From Paracamarosporium sp. OC-R06-R3 (lineage: Eukaryota; Ascomycota; Dothideomycetes; Pleosporales; Didymosphaeriaceae), in NCBI GenBank assembly GCA_019828545.1, contig JACVRA010000050.1, positions 496,001-560,000 on the forward strand: a DNA stretch of 64,000 nt. Direction: 5' to 3'. The notes under the pieces were generated by a model that saw only the letters and a list, made by a program, of their open reading frames with translations, was not told the DNA's origin and did no database searches. A program made the position numbers and the translations under genes. Positions within the stretch are counted from its first letter, which is position 1. Each line of letters begins with the position of its first letter. This document shows, piece by piece, positions 46,698 through 57,324 of the stretch.

Positions 46698-48561
46698 TCA
46701 TGATGCGTCTCTGATACGATCACAAACCGCTCGGAAGGTGCGCTCTAATATTTGCCTCATGGCGTGTATGTCTGTCGATCGGATCTCCCATTTGATAAGT
46801 GTCGCAATGGCAGTTGAGACTAACGATTTCCACTCAAGCGGCGGTGACAGATCACTGTCGGCCTTGATTACGGTCGCTAAGATGCAAAATGCGTAAGCGA
46901 AGGTTCTCCGACAGACGAACCAAGTCCCACCGTGCCGATGATGCCGATGATGGTACATGATGCCATTCGCACATACGGAAAGGTTTTCTTTCGCATATGA
47001 CTTGGTTAGCTGTGACAACCCGTGTCCCGGTGGCCGATGAAGGGCATAAAAGAGGAAAGGTCTCAGGGCGCACGCTTGCCACTCGAAGAAGCGACCTTGG
47101 AGATAAAAAGCATATTCGTTGCCGGCCAGCTCAGCGGGATCGAAATGAATCGAATCTGGTAGGTGCGCGTACCATGCCGATATCTGTCTCTCAGTTTCCT
47201 GGTGGTCTTTCTCCAGCGATGCGTTGTGGTCTAGCCAATAGGATTCACCTCTACGAAAAAGTAGCCACAGCATGTCGTTGATGGTTCGTCGCAGGGAGAT
47301 TTCAGCTAGATAGAAGAACCAACTCCGTTCTTCCTGCCACAAATGCAGTTCAGTGGGATGCGTTCTATCACACCCATCACCTTCAGTTGGGAGATTTGGT
47401 GGAGTAGGGAACATTGAGTCAGTCTGGACGAAGTCTTCGATGCCTGTTGATTTCATAGGAAGCTCCATGAGTAGCTCGCTCTCAGCTTTGAAGACGGACC
47501 AAAAAGCGCGCTGAACAAGCTTCTGCTCTGGAAAATTGATGTTGCTGTTGTTCTGGAGCCTGCCAAGCCGCTGTTGTCGCTTCAAGTGTGTCTGCAACCG
47601 CGTTGATGCCTGTTGGATATGCAACCAGGCTTGAAGAGGACCAAATGCATACTTTTCGTAAATCGATGCGAAGAAGAAGCACTGAATGTCCACAAGAGAA
47701 GTCCCTAATAAGCCAATTCGTTTCTTTGCGGCAGTGTAGAATGTTTCGGCAGATGCTGCACTTTCTGTGTCTTCCAGTATCAAGGCTGGGTTTGGCTGGT
47801 CTGTAACAGCTTCATCCCAAGGGGATGTATAGCAGGCAAGGGCACATGCGATAAGCTACAGGAGTATTAGCAATATATGATCAATTGGAGCAAATCAGAC
47901 ATACAACGAGGCATGAGCCAGCATCCCAACCAAGGCCGTTCTCAGTAGCATGTTTGGCGAATTGCATCAGCTCGCGGCCTTCAAGGATGGGGTTACGCGC
48001 ATGTACGTGGGCAAGGAATTTTCGGCACAAAGGCACCAGCGAGTGCTCCTGGATAATGGCCCCAGAAGGGCTGCTCGTGCTATGCGAAGAATCGGGAGCA
48101 CATTCTAGGACGAACGATTCGATTGCTGCATCCGACGGCTCGACAAGGCCATAAAAGATAGGCCAACGCAGAATGCTTTCGCATCTTGTAGTGGGATATG
48201 CGGGTGGATTTGGGGATGTTGTTGGCAAGCTGATCGGCTGTACCCTAGACGATGTAGTGTTTGAGACCGGCGGCGGTGGTGGGTGAGGAGCTGCATTCGC
48301 ACTCAGAAGCGTTTTAATCTCCTCAAGACGGCTGAGGATTTCGCGCTCTGCAGGCGTTGTATCGTCTCCATTGGCATCCTCGGCTATACTACTCCACACG
48401 CAACGCGCTTCGTGTCGCTGACAGAAACCACAAACGGGTTTGACCCCGTCGCATCGCGTCTTTCGCACTCGACAAAATTGGCAAGCGACGATGATGCGTT
48501 TGCGGCGCGTGAGTCTGTCAGATGCAGCCTGTCGCCGGCGTGGTGTCGATTCGGCGTCCAT
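46698..48561 (-). CDS. Zn2Cys6 transcription factor with fungal-specific domain
   Basis: Two exons, 47905-48561 and 46698-47855, give 604 residues. The binuclear cluster is Cys27, Cys30, Cys37, Cys44, Cys47 and Cys54 (C-x2-C-x6-C-x6-C-x2-C-x6-C), preceded by a basic arm. A short dimerisation-like helix (EREILSRLEEIKTLL) and a Pro-rich linker follow. The fungal-specific middle homology region starts near residue 130 (RWPIFYGLVEP) and covers the rest. This layout resembles activators of sugar and aromatic catabolism. By position it may regulate the adjacent transporter and sulfatase, but that is inference from neighbourhood only. Confidence 0.9.
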
Positions 48562-49463
48562 AATTGGTCGTCCTGCACCATTACCAGAGAGAGGTGTTGT
48601 GCAGCGGGGAAGGACGGAGATATATCCTCACCCTAACTCACACACTACCGCGGTTAGGATTAGCGTTGCACATATCCATCTCTAACAGTATTAAATCCAT
48701 CATTGCCGTCAATACAGAAATGAATGCGAAAGCCATCACATCTACTGTTTTGGAGATTGGTGCATTGTAGTTGTCAAATCGCACATGCGAATACGTGCTG
48801 AGCTGCGTCATCGTTCATTTCCAATAGCTATCCTGGTGAACGGAAATCCAAAAATTCAGCTAAATGCAGTTTCTTATTCTATGAGAATGGCTCACACCGT
48901 AATGATGCCCTTCGTAACCTCTACTTGCCTGACGGGATAACGGATTGACTTTGGGGACTAATCCATATTCGGTAAGATCTCAGCCACAGTGCGGCTCAGA
49001 TTAGCGACCCCACGTGGCGGTGGCGGCACCGAAAATTCACTCAACCCCCGAATGGGCCATCGTCAGAAATGCCAGCAAAGGCAGAGCGATGATGCCTTCC
49101 TCGTGTCTTATCGACTGCATATCTAGAATATAAGGGCACTGGGACGTTAGACCGATAGAGACGCCCATGTTGCAGTCTTCTCTCTGAACCAGTACCAACG
49201 CCGACTCGTCGCACGTTGGCTGGATGACAGGCGGTGTGAAAAAATCATTCAGGCGATGATGCCCGAGCGCGAGGCTAGACTCGCTCCTATTCCTTTCGCT
49301 TGTCTTATCGTCGTCTCTTATCTTCCCCAGCTTTCTGTCCTTTGACTCCGCATTCACTTGTTTTCTTTCCTTTTGTCCGCTTTCCTTGTGCCGCATCTTT
49401 AGGCCGGAGTCGTAGAAGGCACCTTGGGCGTTCTTTGGGGTTAAAGTAGAAGTAGGAGGTCCG
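48562..49463. other. Intergenic, divergent promoters
   Basis: Between the Zn2Cys6 gene and the methyltransferase. Nothing recognised. Confidence 0.45.
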
Positions 49464-50624
49464 ATGAGTAATCTCAGCATCTGTCTGCCGCCATCCAGCA
49501 GCCTCCCACCAGTTCGGTCCTTACGCGCCGCCACCGAGCACACCATCACTGCCGCGCTTCACAGCCTTCAGGCCTTGTACTGCCCGTTGCGCTTCCCAGT
49601 CGCCCCTCCCAAGGACAAGGAACCCGCAACGACACAAGTGGACTCCGGTTACGTATCTGAAGACGAGGATGAGGTGACATCGCAACGGCCGGAGCGCCGA
49701 TTCTCCATAAACGAGGATGCAGTCACCGCCCTGCGCGCCGACGCATACGAAAAAGACTTTGCGATACGGTGGCTTACCAGTCTAATCTCGCGCGCCTCAG
49801 AACTACCGTTCGATACCGATGAGGCAAGAGAGAAGGCAGTGGATGATGCTGCGTTCATTCTGTCGTCGTTTAGTGACTCACTCGCAAACGAAGAAGACGA
49901 AGCCCTCACGCGTGACTTCTCCTTCCAAACGTCACATGGATCGGAGGTGAATGTTCAGATCAACGATGCGCCGTTGACAGGCGCAGATCATACCGACGTC
50001 GGACTGCAGAGCTGGGGCGCTAGTATTGTCTTTTCTGGCCTGATGTGCAAGGCTCCTGAGCGCTTCGACCTGGATCAGTTGCCTCAGAACGCGAGCATCA
50101 TCGAGCTGGGCGCCGGTACAGGGCTTATCAGCCTGACGCTGGGTAAATTGCTACCGTCTATGGGGAGCAAGGGGCAAATCCTGGCGACAGATTACCACAC
50201 CGCTGTTCTCGAGAATATGCGCACCAACATCGCCACCAATTTTGGATGCGACAATGCGCCTGTGAACGCAATGCTCCTCGATTGGGCCTCTCCACCACCA
50301 TCATTGGCCGCATCTGCGAACGTGCTCTTCGCAGCTGATGTAGTTTATGCACCGGAACACGCTACGTGGCTTAGAGATTGCGCTGCACACCTTCTCGCTC
50401 CAGGAGGAACATTCTGGCTGGTGGTGACGGTTAGAAGTCATGGAAAGTTCGACGGTATTCCAAATACAGCAGAAACGGCATTCGAGCAGTATGAAAGTAC
50501 GAGGAGGCTAGATGGACAGGTGCTGAGAATAATAGAGAAAAAGATGTTGGACAAGAAAAGAGGAGTGGGCAGGGGTGATGAGAAGGGATATATGTTATTC
50601 AAGATTGGTTGGGTAGCGGCTTGA
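49464..50624 (+). CDS. Family-16 (lysine) protein methyltransferase
   Basis: An intronless gene of 386 residues. The SAM-binding motif I is IIELGAGTG (212-220), followed by LATDYHTAVLENM (motif II) and the family's post-motif region AADVVYAPEH. Motif GLQSWGAS before motif I is the usual W-x2-S/A element. The roughly 150-residue N-terminal region with an acidic SEDEDE tract is like that of Efm2/Rrg1-type fungal members, which methylate elongation factors; the exact target is uncertain. It is convergent with the alpha-xylosidase. Confidence 0.85.
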   Translation: MSNLSICLPPSSSLPPVRSLRAATEHTITAALHSLQALYCPLRFPVAPPKDKEPATTQVDSGYVSEDEDEVTSQRPERRFSINEDAVTALRADAYEKDFAIRWLTSLISRASELPFDTDEAREKAVDDAAFILSSFSDSLANEEDEALTRDFSFQTSHGSEVNVQINDAPLTGADHTDVGLQSWGASIVFSGLMCKAPERFDLDQLPQNASIIELGAGTGLISLTLGKLLPSMGSKGQILATDYHTAVLENMRTNIATNFGCDNAPVNAMLLDWASPPPSLAASANVLFAADVVYAPEHATWLRDCAAHLLAPGGTFWLVVTVRSHGKFDGIPNTAETAFEQYESTRRLDGQVLRIIEKKMLDKKRGVGRGDEKGYMLFKIGWVAA

Positions 50625-50807
50625 TTGTCTGGGAGGTCCCGTTGGTTCTAAAGAGATACCCTAGACTCTGATGTTAAAGACTTATAGACATAGACATACA
50701 TGTACGAACAAAGATAAATAGACGTTACAACTGGTCTTTTCCTGGTGAGACGAGACGCGCGTTTCCCATTACCATATCATATATTCAGGAATCTACCCGC
50801 TGCACCG

Positions 50808-52784
50808 CTACTGTCTCACAAAAACAGGTATGCTCTCGAGTGGACTCCCAACCTCTACTGTCTGACCACCTTCCCATACCTTATCGCTCCAGTAATCCTT
50901 CCACCCGTTGCCCTTTGGAAGATACACCTGTAAACTCTTCTTCCCTGCCTCTAGTACAGGACACACCAGGTACTTATCACCATACATGTACGCCTCCTCG
51001 ATCTCCCAGCACTTTTCATCTTGAGGAAACACATAAAATAATGTTCGAATAACCGGCGAGCCCTTCTCATGCGCCTCTTTCATCAGCAGTCTGGTGTATT
51101 CGCGCAAAGTCTCTCGAATATCAAGGTATGTTTTGCAAATCCCATAAACCTCGGGGCCATAAGACCATACTTCGTTTGGAGCGCCAGAGCGGCATGCAGC
51201 CCCGCCCGTGGTGCCATGTTGAGGTTGGCGAGGCTCGCGGTCCCCGTGGAGTCGCATGACAGGACAGAAGGTGCCCCATTGGAACCATCGTACGAAGAGC
51301 TCGCGGAAATGCTCATCTCTCGGGTCACCGCCGTGGAAACCTCCAATGTCCGTTGTCCACCATGGCAGCCCGCTGAGTCCCATGTTCAGCCCCGCCGCCA
51401 ACTGGTTTCTTAGGCTGTCCCATGAGCTCGCAATATCTCCGCTCCACACCAAGGCACCGTACTTTTGGCTGCCTGCCCATGCACAGCGGAGCAGATTAAC
51501 AACTTGTGTTTGACCTGAAGAAGTCTGGCCCTCAAAGAAAGTGCGTGCGTATTCAAGGGGGTAGATGTTGCCGATAGAAACGTTAGGACCAGCATGATAT
51601 CTGTAATTATCAAAGTCGTAAACCCGATACTCTGGCTCCGCTTCATCCAACCAGAAGATCTTTACTCCCTTATCATAGTAATTCTGTTTGGCTTTGGACC
51701 AGACATAGGCGCGGGATGCGGGGTTGGTGGGGTCGAAGTGCACCGTGTTGCCTTGGAAAGTCATGGCAATGCGCACGCCACGCTCGGTGCGTATGAGGTA
51801 CCCTTTTTCTACCATCTCATCGAAGTTCTCTGAGTGGCGGTCTACGGTCGGCCATATTGACACCATCAGCTCTATGTTCATCTCTTTCAGCTCCTTAATC
51901 ATAGCGTCAGGATCCGGCCAATACGTCTCATCGAATCTCCAGTCTCCTTGCTTTGGCCAATGGAAGAAGTCGATGACGATGAGGTCGATAGGGAGCTGGC
52001 GCTTCTTGTATTCGCGTGCTACCTTTAGGAGTTCTTCTTGTGTCTGGTAGCGAAGCTTGCATTGCCAGAAACCCAATCCGTACTCCGGCATCATTGGTAC
52101 CTTGCCCGTCACCTCCGCATAGCTTTCCACGATCTGCGCGGGAGCGTCACCTGCAACGATCCAATAGTCAAGCGCTTTCGTCGACAATGCTTCAAAACTC
52201 ATCACATTCTTTCCAAACACTGCTTTTCCAATGCTCGGGTTGTTCCACAGTAGACCATATCCCCTTGATGACACCGCAAACGGTACACTGGCCTGCGAGT
52301 TACGGTGTGCAAGCTCGAGCTGCGTGCCTTTAATGTCTAGGTAAGGTTGCTGGTATTGTCCCATGCCGTAGATCTTTTCCTTTGGATCCAGGCTTTCAAA
52401 CCTAGCAGTCAATTGGTAGTCACCCCCGGTAATGGGCTTGAACTCGCGGGCTTCGATTTCTAGAGCGGAGCACTTGGGGTCTGTGACATCGCGGCGGTGG
52501 CGTGCGAATTCTTCAAGTAGGAGCTTACCGGAGGAATTGCGTATCGTGAGTTTCCCACGCTTGGTGATGGTGGCATTGATATTGCCGTTGGTTAGAGTAG
52601 CGGATGCGTCGGTGATATCAATTTCAGGTGAGTTTTTGGCGGGCTCAAGAAGTGCCCAGTTCTCGTTCGGCATGGAGCTCATCTTCGTAGCTCGAATGCG
52701 GAGGGCGTTTGCTCCCCATGGCTCAACCCATAATTGTTCGGCATCATAGGAGAAAACAAGTCGGTTATTCTCGTTGGTAAACAT
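50808..52784 (-). CDS. GH31 alpha-xylosidase, intracellular
   Basis: An intronless gene of 658 residues, somewhat shorter than YicI-type enzymes (about 770). GH31 alpha-xylosidases release xylose from xyloglucan oligosaccharides such as isoprimeverose. The nucleophile is Asp380 in KIFWLDEAEPE, the alpha-xylosidase version of the motif; the acid/base Asp lies in LVWSGDIASSW. WWTTDIGGFHGG and MRLHGDREP complete the active site. No signal peptide is present, so it likely acts on imported oligosaccharides. It lies in the same half of the window as the sugar-type transporter. Confidence 0.93.
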   Translation of the reverse strand: MFTNENNRLVFSYDAEQLWVEPWGANALRIRATKMSSMPNENWALLEPAKNSPEIDITDASATLTNGNINATITKRGKLTIRNSSGKLLLEEFARHRRDVTDPKCSALEIEAREFKPITGGDYQLTARFESLDPKEKIYGMGQYQQPYLDIKGTQLELAHRNSQASVPFAVSSRGYGLLWNNPSIGKAVFGKNVMSFEALSTKALDYWIVAGDAPAQIVESYAEVTGKVPMMPEYGLGFWQCKLRYQTQEELLKVAREYKKRQLPIDLIVIDFFHWPKQGDWRFDETYWPDPDAMIKELKEMNIELMVSIWPTVDRHSENFDEMVEKGYLIRTERGVRIAMTFQGNTVHFDPTNPASRAYVWSKAKQNYYDKGVKIFWLDEAEPEYRVYDFDNYRYHAGPNVSIGNIYPLEYARTFFEGQTSSGQTQVVNLLRCAWAGSQKYGALVWSGDIASSWDSLRNQLAAGLNMGLSGLPWWTTDIGGFHGGDPRDEHFRELFVRWFQWGTFCPVMRLHGDREPRQPQHGTTGGAACRSGAPNEVWSYGPEVYGICKTYLDIRETLREYTRLLMKEAHEKGSPVIRTLFYVFPQDEKCWEIEEAYMYGDKYLVCPVLEAGKKSLQVYLPKGNGWKDYWSDKVWEGGQTVEVGSPLESIPVFVRQ

Positions 52785-53290
52785 CTTTCTTTTATGGTTC
52801 TATTGATAGTGGTAAATTTGAAGAATGGAAGTAAACCGCGAACGTGTGAGGTTCTATATTTCAATACCCGTGATGCATCCATTGTATGCATCGTGAACAG
52901 CGAATCACTGAACCAGTCGTGTAAAGCCCCCACTGAGGGGTTGTCGCAAGCGACGTGTGTTAGTGCGGGGTTAGTATTCCCTCCAATGGATGCTCAACTC
53001 TGACCGCACGTGAAAAAGGCTCGCGAGAGCCATGATCGACGACATAGAGCCACCGAAGAAAAGATAAGAGAATGGAATTCAAGTTTTCAAAGATAATTGT
53101 AAGTTCATGCGTGAACGCAATGGATGCCGCATAGCAGAAGGCACTTCTCCGTCGGACGTTTCGACGTCAACCCCGCTGCCGACTGCCGGTAGCGTAGAGG
53201 TCCACATATTGCATCATGATTGAAAAGCTTCTTCCAGAATAACCAGCCCACATACATCGCCTTTTCTGAGCACCAAAACAAATCTCCATC
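52785..53290. promoter_or_regulatory. Bidirectional promoter alpha-xylosidase / alpha-beta hydrolase
   Basis: A 506-base spacer between divergent starts. No specific element recognised. Confidence 0.35.
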
Positions 53291-54262
53291 ATGTCTGTCA
53301 CAGGAGGATCCAAGGAGCCTCAAACGCAATACTACACCATCTCTAATTTCAAATTCGAAACTGGTGACACCCTACCAGAAGTCAAGATCGCTTACCAAAT
53401 CCTTAACCCTCAAAACACACAAGTTGCAATCGTACATACGTGTTTCAAAGGCCGCCTGAACACGACCTACACCCATTCATCGGGCGCCTTCAAGAACCAC
53501 AAGATCATCCTAATCGCCCTCTTCGGAAATGGAGAATCAACAAGCCCATCCAATACCTCCAATTTCCCCAAAACCATCGAATACATGGACTGCGTGCGCG
53601 CACAGCACAAGCTTCTCACCGAAGAGTTGAAGGTTGAGAGCGTGGACGCGATGCTAGGATTCTCTATGGGCGGCCAAATCACGTATCATTGGATTACAAT
53701 GTACCCGGAATTTGTGCGCAAGGCGGTCATTGTATGTTCATCCGCGCGAACGAGTCGGCATAATTTCCAGTTTCTTGAAGGTCCTAGGGCGGCACTTGAG
53801 AATGCCAAAGATGAGGAGAGCGGAAAGTATGCGTTCGGCAAGGCGTACTCGGCGTGGTTGACGAGCGCGGAATGGTTCGACGAGGAGCTGTACAAGGAGA
53901 CGGGTGCGCAGAGTCTCGCTACTTGGGACGAAAATATCATGGGCTCTTACAATGACTGGAGCGGCAAGGACCTACTTGTCATGCTAGGCATGTGGCAGCG
54001 TGGTGACATTACGAGGTGTGATCCGGAATCCAAAAGCGATCTGGAAAAAGCGCTGGAAAAAATACAAGCAAGAGTGCTGTTGATGCCATGCGAGACAGAC
54101 CAGTATTTCAGACCTTACGTTAATCAAAGGGAGGAGAAGCACTTAAACAGTGCTAATGTCGCTGTAGTCCCTAGTATCTGGGGCCACATTGTAGGCGGTA
54201 ATGCGGATAAGGATGCCACCAAGTGGATGGATGACAGGGTTAAGGCATTCTTACATGAATAA
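53291..54262 (+). CDS. Alpha/beta hydrolase, homoserine O-acetyltransferase-like
   Basis: An intronless gene of 323 residues. Seen: oxyanion-strand region, GNGESTSPSN typical of the MetX/MET2 superfamily, nucleophile elbow GFSMGG (Ser125), Asp in MPCETDQYF, and His in IWGHIVGG. True homoserine acetyltransferases are usually 370-500 residues with a helical lid, so this shorter fungal branch may be an esterase or acyltransferase with another substrate. Location next to sulfur-related genes makes a link with sulfur amino-acid metabolism attractive but unproven. Confidence 0.85.
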   Translation: MSVTGGSKEPQTQYYTISNFKFETGDTLPEVKIAYQILNPQNTQVAIVHTCFKGRLNTTYTHSSGAFKNHKIILIALFGNGESTSPSNTSNFPKTIEYMDCVRAQHKLLTEELKVESVDAMLGFSMGGQITYHWITMYPEFVRKAVIVCSSARTSRHNFQFLEGPRAALENAKDEESGKYAFGKAYSAWLTSAEWFDEELYKETGAQSLATWDENIMGSYNDWSGKDLLVMLGMWQRGDITRCDPESKSDLEKALEKIQARVLLMPCETDQYFRPYVNQREEKHLNSANVAVVPSIWGHIVGGNADKDATKWMDDRVKAFLHE

Positions 54263-55186
54263 ACCAGTGAGATGCAGGTAGACGTCAAGCAAAATCGAAC
54301 GCGAATATGAGGTCTATTGAAGGTCGAAGGTAGCAAGAAGAGCACGATAGGTCAAGGTATTCGCTAAGCGAGCTGCCTTGAGTGATGTCAGATGGATTCT
54401 ATCGTAACGGAACAGCGGACAGTGAGGGTTCTAAGATGTCTGCAGAGCTTTTATAGTTAAACAAATGACTGCACATAGATGGCGGTTCTAAAGTTGAGAT
54501 GTGACATCCTTAACGAGCTATCTGCACACTAGAAGCGCGAACTAAGACCATAGCGTACCAAACGAGATCCATCAGTCATAATTTATAGATTTTAGAGGAT
54601 GACTAAGTAAAATTTTTGGTATTCTTCGCAAGAGGGCACATGGGCATGGATTTTTCACGGATTTGGTGTGCTTTGAGAGTAGGAACAAGAACAAGAACCC
54701 ATCGCTATCCCTACTAAACAAACATCATAACATTATTAACGAAATATTATGCTGCGCAACGCTATATCTGCAATATCTCGGCATGCTCATCATGGGCACC
54801 ACGACTGCATCGGAAACGGGGAATGGAAGCCGCTCATATTAGGTTAGACAAGCGATGCGCGTTGCAGTCACCTTCGACCCACGAACTGACATGCCAATAG
54901 ACCGGAACCCGCCCAATGCCATCGAATATGGTCGTAGAATATGATGGACTAATATCTCTCGGACTTATGAATATGTCAGCTTTGATGCGGGCCGAGGACA
55001 ATAAACGAGCGGGGCGTAAGTGTTCGACATCCTACATTGAACAGCTTGACACAAAGAGCTTATGCTCTATACATCCAACACTCTTATGTCATGTCATAAC
55101 GACTTCAAACCAATCTGTCATCATCGTCAGGTTGGTCATCATCTATCCACTTTCGTTTCGCGCGAGAGTTATCCCATTGCACTAAA
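54263..55186. other. Intergenic, no gene supported
   Basis: 3' flanks of the hydrolase and of the monooxygenase gene. AT-rich, nothing recognised. Confidence 0.45.
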
Positions 55187-56810
55187 CTAATTAATCTCCG
55201 CGCCAGAAGGTGCCTCCTCTCCGGCTCGCCATTTGTACTTTGACCCAGGATGGTCTGCCGGTAGCCTTACATTACCAAAACCTGTTAGCGTTTCACGGAA
55301 AGTGCCACCTTTCGCCGCATAATCGTCCCATACCAATCCTCTGTTACGAAGTTCCGGGAGTAGCAAATCTACAATGTCATCGAAAGTCCCCGGCATCGTT
55401 GCAAACTTGAAGTTGAAGCCGTCAACGTCTGCAACCTCGACCCATCGCTCTAACTCATCTGCGACCGTTTTGACACTGCCGATGATCTTATTGCCCATAC
55501 CTCCGACCATCAGGTAGTTTGCGATTGTCTTTTTGTTCCATTTCAAGCCATCAGTTCCAGGGACTGTAGCAGCCCAGCTACTCACCAACGTCTGCACAGC
55601 AGGTTCGTCGCCGAATCTGACATCCTGGTCATCTGCGTATTTGTCGAGATTGTAACCTGAGAAACCACCGAATAGAGCTAGGGCACCCTCGCCATTTCCA
55701 TACTTAAGATATTCTTGAAACTTTGCTTGCGCTGCTTCGTCTGTCTCTGCCACAATGACCTGGACAATTAGCAAACATCGCTTTAGAATATAATATGCTC
55801 GCATCACTCACCAGAGTTGCTGCAATTACTTTTACTGATCGACCATCTCGACCCTGCTTTTCGGCTTGCGCCCGGATATCAAGCACTTGCTTTTTAACGA
55901 GCTCAGGCTCAGAGCCGCCAAGAAAGACAGCCTCTGCATGCTTAGAAGCAAAAGCCTTCCCAGCTTTTGAAGTACCGGCTTGAAAGATGAATGGAGTTCT
56001 TTGTGGGGATGGTTCGCAGATGTGAGCACCTGGCACCTTGTAATATTTGCCTTGGTGTCCGATCTCCCGGATGCGAGTTGGATCTGCATAACGACCTTTT
56101 GGGTCATCCGGTGGCAAGACAGCATCGTCACGCCAAGAACCTTCCCAAAGCTTATACACGACCTCCATATATCTAAAATTAGGTCAGCCGTGTAGTGCAG
56201 AAAGTGATGACCTACTAGTAACTCACTCTTCAGCAATGTTATAACGCTCATCGTGTTCGATTTGAGTATCTAACCCAAAGTTGCGCGCGGCGGACTCGAG
56301 GTAGGAGGTGACTACATTCCAAGCCACTCTTCCATTGGTGAGATGATCAAGTGTTGAAAATTTTCGAGCCAGAGAGTATGGCTGTTCGTACGTGGTCGAA
56401 GAAGTTACTCCGAACCCTATGGTCTCTGTAGCTGCAGCCATGGCTGAGATGCTAAGCAATGGGTCATTGCTCGGAAATCTAGAGCCTGTATCAGCCAACG
56501 CTAGCTAGAAATCTCAATACGATAATGGATTAGGGCGAGTCGAAGGAATTACGCACTGTGCACCAGCTTCGATTGCCGGGTCCAGACTTTGCTTGTAGAC
56601 GTCGTAGCCTGCAAGAACATCCGCGAAGAAGATGCAGTGAAACTTGGCAACTTCAAGCTTTTTTGCAAGGGAGATCCAATGATGGATGTTTTTGTATTGG
56701 CGGCCCTGGTCGCCAGGGTAATTGAAAAGGCCAGGGTTCAGATGCGAAGGGGTCTGGTGAACGAATGCGCTCAAGATTAACTGCTTTTTGGGTACCGCAG
56801 AACTCGACAT
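55187..56810 (-). CDS. FMN-dependent monooxygenase, NtaA/SnaA/DszA (luciferase-like) family
   Basis: Four exons: 56557-56810, 56227-56478, 55812-56172 and 55187-55759, giving 479 residues. This family uses reduced FMN from a partner reductase to attack sulfones, nitrilotriacetate and similar compounds. The TIM-barrel start KKQLILSAFVHQTPSH, the FFADVLAGYD strand, GAQFPSNDPLL, and NGRVAWNVVTSY with RNFG all match DszA/NtaA-type enzymes. PFIFQAGTSKAGKAFASKHAEAVF is the family's FMN-phosphate region. Splicing restores GAQ-FPSNDP, AEE-YMEVV and ATL-VIVAETD. It is divergent from a Dal5-type transporter 514 bases away, suggesting an import-and-oxidise module. No flavin reductase gene is visible in the window. 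Fungal members are often bacterial in origin, which is possible here. Confidence 0.92.
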
Positions 56811-57324
56811 ATTGCCTCACGATGTCGTCGCACCGATTGAATTAGTTGGCACTATTTATACACAATATAAAGCTCACTCTCAGAGGTGGTGATAGTAGCA
56901 GATTAGACCGCATTGGGAAGTCGCAGGGTTTCAATTGCGCAATAGCAGCTAAACTCTCACAATGAAGTTGCAAGTGGGTCAGGGCTGGGTGTGGAGATAA
57001 CGACCAAGAAAGGTGCGTTGATATCCGTCGCCTTGTTCCTAAATTCGCTACTAGAACACTTCTTCAGAGGAATTGGCGTCTTTCTCCGCGAGGCTTCGGT
57101 AGATACGGATGTTTGGTGTACTCCTCCCAAGCACGACATTTGTGCATGAAAATCCGCCTTCGCGCTTAAGCCATCGTCCACATGGTAGACTGACAAGGTT
57201 GTTCTGCCCGTCAAGAGCTAACTTACTCGCGTGATCCCACCTTAAAAGCCTTCAGTCTCTGCTCGACCATGTCTCTAGGACCCAAGTTCATCATTGTTGA
57301 CGGATCTTCACACCGTGTATTGCT
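56811..57324. promoter_or_regulatory. Bidirectional promoter monooxygenase / transporter
   Basis: A 514-base spacer between divergent starts. A TATA box for the minus gene is listed separately. Confidence 0.45.
56852..56860 (-). promoter_or_regulatory. TATA box of the monooxygenase gene
   Basis: TATAAATAG on the minus strand, 42 bases upstream of the ATG at 56810. The leader would be short. Confidence 0.4.
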
